DNA of 7,807 bases from JAGXIT01 sp964393815 (GTDB taxonomy: Bacteria > Patescibacteriota > Saccharimonadia > Saccharimonadales > UBA4665), in assembly GCA_964393815.1 (NCBI GenBank), contig CAYMUP010000039.1, positions 1 through 7,807 of the forward strand. The letters run 5' to 3'. The notes beneath the pieces are model-generated. The model made no database searches. It was not told the origin of the DNA and worked only from the letters and a program-made list of their open reading frames with translations. A program made the position numbers and the translations under genes. This document shows positions 1 to 6,700 of the stretch, piece after piece (position 1 is the stretch's first letter; each line of letters begins with the position of its first letter).

Positions 1-1831
1 TGTTGCTGTAGGCACCCGCAGCCAGGTTAGCATTGGCCAGCAGGCTGTTCTTCCAGGCAGTACCATCGTAGACCAGCGTCTGGTTAGCAGCAGCAGAGGT
101 AATGGTAAGGGTTGTGTTCTGGAGCTTGCTGACAGTGTTGGCACTAACGGTACCAGTGACATCACCACCCATCGTGGTACCACCGGCACCAGCCGTACAA
201 CTTCCCCAGGTGGGTGCCCCTGCCCCGTTGCTGGTGAGACACTGTCCAGAAGTACCCGCGGCAGTAAAGGCATACTTCGTACCATCACTGTAGGCAACTG
301 TACCGGCTGCACCGACAGTGGCTGCACCGGTACCACCCTGTCCAACACTAAGCGCAGTAGTGAGACCACTCAGGCTGGTGATGTCACTGTTGACGCCAGA
401 TGCTGCAGCACCGAGGTTGGTGCGGGCGCCAGCGGCAGTGGTAGCACCGGTACCGCCATTGGCTACACTAAGGGCCGTGTTGAAGTAGCTGCTAGAGTTA
501 CGGTCAAGCGCACCAGTGGCGAGTTGGCCACTGGCGTTCGTGGTGACGATGCCGACAGAGTTCAGGCCGCTGAAGGTGATGGTGCCACTAGCGGTGAGAC
601 CGGTAGCTCCCGAAATAGTCCCGGCGTTAGTGATACCACCGTTATTATTATTAAACCCGCCGCTAATCGATGCCCCTGCGCTACCGGTGATCAGACTGGT
701 AAATGTCTTGGCACCGCCCAATGTTTGGGCACCTATACTAATGAGTCCAGGGTAACTGCCGTCAGCCGTTTGCATATATATAGTACTGCCTGAAATAACG
801 ACGCCGTCAGCCGACTTAGGCTGCGAGTTGATAGTACCAACGGCATTTACTCCTGAACCGCCGGCCCCAGTACAGCTACCCCAACTCATTTGGCCTGCGC
901 CGTCAGTTAACAAACACTGGTTAGCGCTACCATAACCAGTAGGCAGTGTGAAACTTATGCCTGCCGCGCTAGCCCCGGCTTTCAATGTCGTCGTGAAGCC
1001 GTTGCCAGCATGCAGCACCATTTCGCCTTGAGTAGTGGCGGACCCAACAGTAATTTTTGTATTCGCTACAAACTCATTCGCAGTACCAATCCCATTGATG
1101 TTGAAATCAGCATTACTCTGTATGTTACTAGTGCCGTAGCTGTTCTGGATATAGCTGCCTGACCCACCGCTGACACTACAATTGCCAGCCGTTGTACAGA
1201 CGGTGTAGTTGCCTGGTGTGGCAGTAGCATCAAAGTAGTAGGCAATATTACCTGTTGCCGTACCGCTAAAACCAATGGTCGTATTAAAGCCTCCGCTTGA
1301 CGCTAAAAGTTGGCTGGCAGTTTTAGCATTCATTGCATACGGCACAGCAGTCAGCTTCAGTCTTGGGTTCATTTCTCCGTCCCAGCTAGGGGTTACGGAA
1401 GTGCCGCCAACGTTCATGGTGAGGTAGAGCTGTTGGTCCCATGGCATGGTACTTGGGAAGGCAGTGACAGAGCCTAGGTTGACGGTGATGTAGCCGTTGG
1501 CTACTCGAACCTTGTTAGCCCCAGTGTAGGTTTCAGTCCAAAGAGCAGTTCCACCAATGGAAGCACTGTAGAGCTTAAACTCGAGGTTGTAGTAGCCATC
1601 AGCAGCGATAGAGCCAGTGGAGGTTTCTAAGCGAGCTTGGAAGTTGAGGTTGTCGCTAGGTAGAGCGCTTACGTGCGCGATATTCGCGCGCGTAAGGAAA
1701 AACAGGGGTAGGAGGATCAAAGCGAGTACAAAAACATCCGCAAAACGAGCAAAAGCCCCGTAAACCCTCTTGCCTTGGTCGGCCTGAGAGTCTACAGGGG
1801 TCACTAGAGTCTTTGTTTTGACAGATGTCAT
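1..1831 (-). CDS. Large exported tail-fibre-like / beta-strand repeat surface protein (3' end beyond window)
   Basis: The frame is open for 610 codons from ATG 1831 to the left edge, so the C-terminus is missing. Residues 1-30 are polar and basic. Residues 31-47 form a hydrophobic segment, and VSA followed by LPS near residue 56 fits a signal peptidase I site, so the protein is probably exported. Residues 57-175 look like the N-terminal beta-sandwich domain common in CPR and other bacterial surface proteins (NFQARL start, GGTALWTET in the middle, RLKLTAVPYAMNAKTA at the end). Residues 180-610 are Gly/Ser/Thr/Asn-rich with phage-tail-fibre-like modules such as NGGTGATTAAGARTNLGA near 458-474. 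The cysteines are three close pairs: 212/218, 306/320 and 531/545. Likely role: fibrous surface adhesin, by inference. An in-frame GTG at 1894 is an alternative start; neither start has a clear Shine-Dalgarno. A C-terminal chaperone (peptidase S74-like) or anchor domain may lie to the left, but this is not visible. Confidence 0.85.
   Translation of the reverse strand, partial: MTSVKTKTLVTPVDSQADQGKRVYGAFARFADVFVLALILLPLFFLTRANIAHVSALPSDNLNFQARLETSTGSIAADGYYNLEFKLYSASIGGTALWTETYTGANKVRVANGYITVNLGSVTAFPSTMPWDQQLYLTMNVGGTSVTPSWDGEMNPRLKLTAVPYAMNAKTASQLLASSGGFNTTIGFSGTATGNIAYYFDATATPGNYTVCTTAGNCSVSGGSGSYIQNSYGTSNIQSNADFNINGIGTANEFVANTKITVGSATTQGEMVLHAGNGFTTTLKAGASAAGISFTLPTGYGSANQCLLTDGAGQMSWGSCTGAGGSGVNAVGTINSQPKSADGVVISGSTIYMQTADGSYPGLISIGAQTLGGAKTFTSLITGSAGASISGGFNNNNGGITNAGTISGATGLTASGTITFSGLNSVGIVTTNASGQLATGALDRNSSSYFNTALSVANGGTGATTAAGARTNLGAAASGVNSDITSLSGLTTALSVGQGGTGAATVGAAGTVAYSDGTKYAFTAAGTSGQCLTSNGAGAPTWGSCTAGAGGTTMGGDVTGTVSANTVSKLQNTTLTITSAAANQTLVYDGTAWKNSLLANANLAAGAYSN
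197..244 (-). repeat. QCL...WGSC cysteine module, copy 2
   Basis: Residues 530-545 read QCLTSNGAGAPTWGSC. It matches the copy at residues 305-320 in framework: Q-C-L, then GAG, then W-G-S-C, with the cysteines 14 residues apart in both. The identical spacing suggests a small disulfide-closed loop used repeatedly along the fibre. Confidence 0.7.
321..477 (-). repeat. 40-residue tandem module in the tail-fibre-like protein
   Basis: TALSVANGGTGATT (from residue 452) and TALSVGQGGTGAAT (from residue 492) are two copies of one module exactly 40 residues, or 120 bases, apart. The DNA is also similar: GCACCGGTACC and ACACTAAG recur at matching offsets in 321-357 and 441-477. The sequence between them (NLGAAASGVNSDITSLSG) resembles the Asn-Leu-Gly and short-helix segments of trimeric phage tail fibres. 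This suggests tandem duplication of a fibre-shaft unit; further copies may lie past the left edge. Confidence 0.7.
872..919 (-). repeat. QCL...WGSC cysteine module, copy 1
   Basis: Residues 305-320 read QCLLTDGAGQMSWGSC, the first visible copy of the module repeated at 197-244. It follows a short beta-rich stretch (ISFTLPTGYG) and precedes a Gly-rich linker, so it appears to close one structural unit of the fibre. Confidence 0.7.
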
Positions 1832-1956
1832 GTTTTTGAAATTGGTTTTACGTTTTAGCGATTGTTTGTTTTCTTTCGCTACCTCTATTTTCACTCTGGT
1901 AGTTCTAAAACACAACCTGTTTTAATACTTTTTTTCGTCAATTGTTATCTACCAAA

Positions 1957-1972
1957 TGTATATTTTTATACA
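1957..1972. repeat. Perfect inverted repeat (6-4-6) in the leader
   Basis: TGTATA, TTTT, TATACA forms a perfect inverted repeat about 20 bases downstream of the predicted transcription start, with ATTGTT (1941-1946) and AACAAT (1972-1977) roughly flanking it. It could be an operator half-site pair or a weak AT-only hairpin. Composition makes a chance origin plausible. Confidence 0.3.
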
Positions 1973-1999
1973 ACAATATGTGTCGTCATAATTTCAACA

Positions 2000-2008
2000 A
2001 TTATAGCA
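2000..2008 (-). promoter_or_regulatory. Probable extended -10 promoter for the tail-fibre-like gene
   Basis: The minus strand reads TGCTATAAT, a perfect extended -10 (TGnTATAAT). No good -35 lies 16-18 bases upstream, which is acceptable for an extended -10. Transcription would start near 1993 and give a leader of about 160 bases before ATG 1831, containing the 1957-1972 inverted repeat. Confidence 0.5.
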
Positions 2009-2179
2009 CTTTCCCCTTATTCGTCTTAGATGCAACGTTATTTTAATCATTTTTACTTCCTTTTGTTGTAGTTCTAAATACGTCAAATTTCTGACAATCA
2101 TAAATGATCGACTAATTATCCACAGGTACTACTACAGCCAAAGACTCGTTTTTCTCTGAATCTGCGCCTATCGGCGACA

Positions 2180-2220
2180 CCAAAAAAAACGCCTGGGACA
2201 TAACCCAGGCGTTTTTTGGT
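2180..2220 (-). terminator. Strong intrinsic terminator after the 39-codon ORF
   Basis: CGCCTGGG (2190-2197) pairs perfectly with CCCAGGCG (2204-2211) around a 6-base loop, ACATAA. The stem is flanked by 8 A on one side and 6 T on the other, so the minus-strand transcript ends in a run of 8 U. It lies 12 bases past the stop of the small ORF and more than 300 bases upstream of the next gene. The A/T flanks also allow function on the plus strand, but no plus-strand gene needs it. Confidence 0.9.
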
Positions 2221-2232
2221 AAGACCTTTGTC

Positions 2233-2352
2233 TTAGACTAGTACGAAATCGTCAGTCTGTATTTGCCGACGTATGCGCAGCTGTTTGCGCCGCTCATAGC
2301 CAGAAAGGTGTGCCAACATACGATCTTGTTGACGCTTGCGTGGTTTTTTCAT
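2233..2352 (-). CDS. Small basic protein, 39 residues, unknown function
   Basis: ATG at 2352 and TAA at 2233-2235 bound a 39-codon frame. The product is strongly basic: 12 Lys/Arg against 4 Asp/Glu. It has an N-terminal MKKPRKRQQDR cluster, a second YERRKQLRIRRQ cluster at 19-30 that could be helical, and a hydrophobic end (DDFVLV). There is no signal peptide, cysteine or membrane segment, so a cytoplasmic, nucleic-acid- or ribosome-binding role is possible but only inferred. Support for a real gene comes from context: a good promoter about 70-100 bases upstream, an A-rich leader and a strong terminator 12 bases after the stop. I do not recognise the family. The alternative is a non-coding RNA of about 230 bases in which the frame is incidental. 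Confidence 0.6.
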   Translation of the reverse strand: MKKPRKRQQDRMLAHLSGYERRKQLRIRRQIQTDDFVLV

Positions 2353-2408
2353 ATTTTTTTGTTTTGTTTTGTTTTTTTATTTTTATTTTGATCTTTTTTT
2401 TATTTTTA
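2353..2408 (-). promoter_or_regulatory. A-rich, nearly G-free leader of the small ORF
   Basis: Read on the minus strand, the 56 bases before ATG 2352 are almost entirely A, with isolated T and C and a single G. No Shine-Dalgarno is present. Such an unstructured leader could help ribosome loading without an SD sequence. It would also be the 5' end of the transcript from the 2421-2450 promoter. Confidence 0.5.
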
Positions 2409-2420
2409 AGACCTACGAGT

Positions 2421-2450
2421 AGTATATACTGCTTGTGCTACGCTTGTAAA
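2421..2450 (-). promoter_or_regulatory. Sigma70-type promoter for the small ORF
   Basis: On the minus strand TTTACA (2450-2445) and TATACT (2426-2421) are separated by 18 bases; TATATA at 2428-2423 gives a 16-base alternative. The predicted start is near 2413, about 60 bases before ATG 2352. The -10 sits inside the palindrome AGTATATACT (2421-2430). The promoter begins about 50 bases past the stop of the 261-residue gene, with no terminator between, so read-through from upstream is also possible. Confidence 0.6.
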
Positions 2451-2500
2451 GTAATTTATGTGTTCAGACGCTCAAACTCCACCTCTAGAAATTGATGCTT

Positions 2501-3286
2501 TTATTGCAACGTCTGCACGTATGCTACCCAATCTGATGCTTTCAAAGTCCCAGTGCTCTGCAAGAAAACAAGCAGCTGACGATGTGCCAAGACTATCCAT
2601 TGGGAGTTTTGGTCGCTTGCTTTGGTCAAGTAAAGCACCCCGTGAACAGTCGAATACTGCTCAGTGGCTTGTATACTACTCGTCATCTTGTCTAAAGCGA
2701 CTTTATCTCTTAAGGAATCGGGGTAAAGTTGCTGACTGACAGTGACCATGACGCCGTTATAACGATCTTGGTAGGTATAAACACCTCGTTTTGAATCGTA
2801 GCCACGATTTACTACATTACCCTGCTCTCTTGGCACCAACGGAGAGAAGTCAGGAGCTTTACCGCCGCCAAAATCACCAGAAGAACTGCCAATACCGCTA
2901 ATGGGGCTAGCGGCATCGTTGCGCCGCGACCACATGAAAACAAGCCCAACCACCACCAAGCCAACTATGGCAACATAGAGCCAACGAGCAGGTAGCTTGG
3001 GCAGGCGCACTCGTGGCAGATTAAGCGCCACTTCAATTGTTTTCGGTCTACCGTTTGGTGTTCTTTCTCGATTATCTACCCTTACCTGTGTTTTGGGCGC
3101 TTCAACCGATTGCTTGAGGGCGGCTGCCAGGTCAAATGGCTCGGCCTGCTTTTTATAAGGATGCTTATGAGCCGAGGGGAGTTTACGAGCGTGTGGAGCA
3201 TGTCGATCAGTAGGTTTTTCACTCTGGTCAGAGAGCCAATCAATCCACGCTTGATCATCATGTTTTTTAGAACCAAATACCGCCAT
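2501..3286 (-). CDS. Single-pass membrane protein with soluble C-terminal domain, unknown function
   Basis: This gene encodes 261 residues. Residues 1-100 are hydrophilic and rich in His, Lys and Pro, ending in a basic stretch (PRVRLPKLPAR). Residues 102-119 (WLYVAIVGLVVVGLVFMW) form one transmembrane helix followed by SRRN. A Ser/Gly-rich linker (126-142) leads to a C-terminal domain at about 146-261, with YDSKRGVYTYQDRYNGV and VTVSQQLYP near 163-188 and a Trp-containing end (SDWVAYVQTL). Charge around the helix does not settle topology; a cytoplasmic N-terminus is likelier given its length and lack of a signal peptide. The C-terminal domain has the alternating-strand look of small sensor or anti-sigma-type extracellular domains (DUF4367-like), which is a weak inference. 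ATG 3286 is the earliest possible start because an in-frame TAG lies 9 bases upstream. It starts 24 bases after the Kelch gene stops, so co-transcription is likely. Confidence 0.85.
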   Translation of the reverse strand: MAVFGSKKHDDQAWIDWLSDQSEKPTDRHAPHARKLPSAHKHPYKKQAEPFDLAAALKQSVEAPKTQVRVDNRERTPNGRPKTIEVALNLPRVRLPKLPARWLYVAIVGLVVVGLVFMWSRRNDAASPISGIGSSSGDFGGGKAPDFSPLVPREQGNVVNRGYDSKRGVYTYQDRYNGVMVTVSQQLYPDSLRDKVALDKMTSSIQATEQYSTVHGVLYLTKASDQNSQWIVLAHRQLLVFLQSTGTLKASDWVAYVQTLQ

Positions 3287-3293
3287 AGTCTTC

Positions 3294-3310
3294 TATAAGT
3301 ATACCTTATA
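3294..3310. repeat. Short inverted repeat in the 24-base intergenic gap
   Basis: TATAAG, TATAC, CTTATA is a perfect 6-5-6 inverted repeat that fills most of the gap between the Kelch gene stop (3311-3313) and ATG 3286. Its minus strand contains TATACT at 3303-3298, a -10-like hexamer, but no -35 is apparent. It could be an operator, a weak hairpin between two cistrons, or chance. Confidence 0.25.
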
Positions 3311-3751
3311 TTACGGTAGAGGACAGTAGTAATTAGCATCACCTGGCACTGCCGCCCCTCGTCGGCATGGCGTGTCAAGCGGTTGTTGCAAACCTTGGGT
3401 GAATGTCTTGCCGTGGATCATACGTTTCGATGGGTCGGCAGTGTAAAGTAAGCTAATATCGGCGATGGTAGGTCCCCTCAGCACATCTTCTGGATAGCCA
3501 AATGTCTGCGATGCATCAATGGATACGTGTATGAAGTAATACCTAGCGAAACTAGTGTTTGTGCCCATACCGTCTTTGGGCGCATACGGGTAAACGGATC
3601 CTAAGGTAGTGTCGCCAACGGCAGTATCTGCACCCCAAGACCCGCTCGCCGCCGTAGACGACCGATACCGCGTCTGCCACCGAGCGCCAATAGAGTTGTC
3701 GAGCCCGTTCATGAGAAAACCATTTGGAAAAACGTCTGAGTCAGCGTCAAT
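3311..3751 (-). other. C-terminal domain and tail of the Kelch protein
   Basis: Visible residues about 1353-1498. It begins DADSDVFPNGFLMNGLDN, has a W-x-x-R-Y-R-S strand, then ARYYFIHVSIDAS and GPTIADISLLY, which read like the final strands of a jelly-roll or discoidin-like beta-sandwich. The end, PSKRMIHGKTFTQGLQQPL then DTPC...C, resembles tails I associate with CPR surface proteins; this is from memory and unverified. Cys 1481 and Cys 1495 could close a terminal loop. No LPXTG motif or transmembrane anchor is present. Confidence 0.5.
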
Positions 3752-6700
3752 GAAACGGGAGTATTTAGCAACCTGAGGCTGCGATTTTAGAGTTGCGTAA
3801 TATGACCTATCACCTGAAGCAACTATGCTGCCGCAGCCGCCCCCCAGGATATAAACGCGTCCGTTAGAGTACGTTGCGGCTGCGCCGTAACGGCTACCAG
3901 TGTATTTTTGATTTGTTTCTGACCAAGCGCCTACTCCCGTTGGATCATTGCCGCTTGCAATAGTCGTATTAGCACTGATCGGCGCAAAAAGCGTCACAGG
4001 CCGACACGTTGCCGCTGATGAGCGCCCGCCTACCACATAAATATAGCCGTTTGCTGCAAATGCGTCGCCGTCACTCTGTGCTCCAGGTAAGCTCGTAGAA
4101 TACCTCCAACTGCCGGCATTGCCCGTATTGCTATTTATTTGCGAAAACTGTACATCGCTTAAATAATTCGTCCCATCATTTCCGCCAAGAAGATATAGAT
4201 TGTTGGCATAAGCCAGCGCCGAGAGGCCGGCACGCGCCACATTGAAGCTTGTCGAACCCGAAGACCAGTTTGAGCTGATATTTCCTCCTGTAGCTAGCTG
4301 CGGGCTGACTAGCACACTAGACTGCACTACTCCCGCCGAATTATAGCCGCCCACCACATACAGCCGCCCGTTCCAGGTAGCCGCGCCAAATTGCGTTCGA
4401 GGCTGGGCGGTGCCACCACTGTTTGTGATACCGACCCCAGTTGCCGCCCACGTAGGATTACCTGCAGTTATGCCCGTTGAGTAATACACAGCCGACTGTG
4501 CCGTCGTTGCCGCAGCGCCTGACTGACCTCCTACGTAATATAGCGTGCCGCCTGTCTGTAGCAGCTTTCCCCACGCTACGCCAGACGGCAATGTCCCACC
4601 AGTGTTCCAACCGCTCGCAAAGTCACCGTATTTATCTAGCTGCGCATAGTATGTGGCATTCGACGTAGAGCTGCAAGCAATATCCACACAACCGCCTGCG
4701 TAGTAAATGTAGCCGCCCGCTACTACTGAACTGCCGCCGATCCTGTCCACGCCCGGGCTGGCTCCAGAATTGTACTGAGCGACAGCACCGCTGTTGTTAT
4801 TGTATATCTGGAAAGTCTGGATCGAGTTTGTCTGGCCACCCGCATTACATGTCGGGGCATCGCCATTGACACAGCCGCCTATGACATAGGCATAAGAATT
4901 TGATACCGTCATAGAAAGCCCCCACCTCTGGTCGATATTAACAGATGAAACTTTCCAGGGGCCAATACTTCCGTCACTTACATTGATCTTGGCAAACTCT
5001 ATATCTGCCAGCACACCACCACCTCCTGTTGAGCCATCGTATCCGCCCACGACATAGAGATAGCCGTTATAACCAAACCCTGAGCCACGTCGCCTACCAT
5101 AGAAAGTCTCATTAGCCGACTCGATCCATTCGTTACCACTCACCGCCACGATGTTATTATTGTCATCGATTTTAGCGTATCTGGTTGTCGTCAAATCGGT
5201 TGCACCTTGAGCCAGCCCACCCATTAAATATATATAGTTAGCATAGACCGTACCTGCCATTGCGCCTAAGCCTGCAGCAGTTGCACCAGGGACCGTTCCG
5301 ATCTGCAGTTGATTCGTCATACTGCAACCGGACGGGGCGCCAGTGACCGCCAAGTTACACTTGTACACTCTCGGAGTGTAGCCGCCAGTCGACGGACATC
5401 CGATACCTGTTGCACCTATACACCCGCCCAGGATGTACAGGTTAAATGGAGCGGTACTGGCCTGCGATGGGTTGGCACGAGCAAATGAGTATGCGTATGA
5501 GACGTCTGTAGCTCCCGCTGATGTCATATCGGTGGCAGACCACGAAGTAATTGACCCGTTCGCAGGATCGGGTTGAGCATAGTAGATAGTACCGACCATA
5601 CCACCACTGCTAGTACCCGTTGAATAAAAACCTCCTATCGAATAAATGTAGCCGTTCGCAATAGCACTACTTGGTGCACCTACTCCATTCGTATAGGGTA
5701 GAGAGGTTAGGTTATAACAGTAGGAGTCTACCGAGCTCCAAGTTCCGCAAGAAACCGGCTTTGTCAGAGAACCATCGCTGCCGATAGATGTATACGCAAC
5801 GGTTCTCGAGGTATTTGTACACCCCGATGATGTGTTGTCACATCCACCCCAAATATATAAATAGCCGTTCATGATGGCGCTACCATTCAGCACGTTCCCC
5901 ACTATACCAACTCCTGGCAAATCACAACCATATGGGTTCCCCCCGGCACACGGCGCAGTTCCGCTGGGGACCGAGTTAGCTACAGTGCTCGCTTCCCCTT
6001 CGGGATTGATGACCCCATAATCCACATCTAAAACCGTATCAGTGCAAGCTCCCGACCCTGTATCTTGTGCACGACAGCCGCCCAGCCTGTAAAGCCCCCC
6101 CTGCCACGCTATGAGGGTGTGACCGATACGCGTATTCGCCAGGTTCAGGATAGTGTTGAATTGATCTAAACTGCCATCGGCATTGATACTGGCAAGCTGG
6201 ACGTCCGAAGCGATTGAAGTACAGTAACCACTGGCGTTTAGTGCCGAGCAACCCCCCGCCACGTAAATGTACGCTCCCCAAATCGTACTGAAGCTGCCAC
6301 CTAGCGTCAACCTTCCAGACTTCAGACCGCTTGTCGCCTTCCATGGGTTCATTGTGCCGTCACTATTAAGGCGGGAATATTCAACCGTGCTCATAGGAGT
6401 GCCGCTGAATGTAGCAGCCCCGCCTATTACATATAAATTGTCGTTATAAACCTGTGCTGTCATGCCGTATTTTGCACTAGTGAGCGGCTGCATTCCGGCC
6501 GAAGTCCATGTCGAAAGCGTCCCAGTCGGGTTTATATTTGCGTACTGTACGATGTTTGTCCCGAGAACGCCATTGCTCGTCGTCAGTCCGCCAAGTATAT
6601 AAAGGCGGTTATTATACGCCACCGCTCCGAACATACTCCTTGCATTTGTTAGCGAGGTATCAGAGTACCAGTACGTCCAGTTGTTTATATTAGTGTCGGT

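Larger units (their letters stand above)
1832..2179. other. AT-rich intergenic region upstream of the tail-fibre-like gene
   Basis: No coding frame is convincing here. The base composition is clearly more AT-rich than the flanking genes. The stretch holds the probable promoter of the gene starting at 1831 (extended -10 at 2000-2008), a perfect 6-4-6 inverted repeat at 1957-1972, an 11-base direct repeat GTAGTTCTAAA at 1899-1909 and 2068-2078, and several CGTCA-plus-ACAAT-like stretches (from about 1984 and 2081). An in-frame TAA upstream of GTG 1894 limits how far the downstream gene can extend. I see no tRNA, riboswitch or CRISPR structure. Confidence 0.6.

Noticed and set aside
516..793. 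Plus-strand frames inside the tail-fibre-like gene
   Set aside because: They overlap each other and lie opposite a well-supported minus-strand frame with coherent repeats; typical shadows of GC-rich coding sequence.
1892..1912. Minus-strand GTTTTAGAACTACC resembling the start of a type II CRISPR repeat
   Set aside because: Only an 11-base core recurs once, about 170 bases away. There is no regular spacing, spacers or cas gene, so it is neither an array nor a supported tracrRNA.
2331..2360. Possible plus-strand terminator, ACGCTTGCGT followed by T runs
   Set aside because: The stem is 4 base pairs with a 2-base loop, too tight to form. The T runs are explained by the A-rich leader of the minus-strand ORF, and no plus-strand gene precedes it.
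2415..2683. 12-base inverted repeat ACGAGTAGTATA (2415-2426) and TATACTACTCGT (2672-2683)
   Set aside because: A 12-base match between distant sites is expected about once by chance in a window this size, and one copy lies inside a coding region.
2310..2739. Plus-strand frames of 61 and 93 codons
   Set aside because: The first is driven by the T-rich antisense of the A-rich leader (poly-Phe). The second is antisense to the 261-residue gene. Neither has a promoter or domain-like composition.
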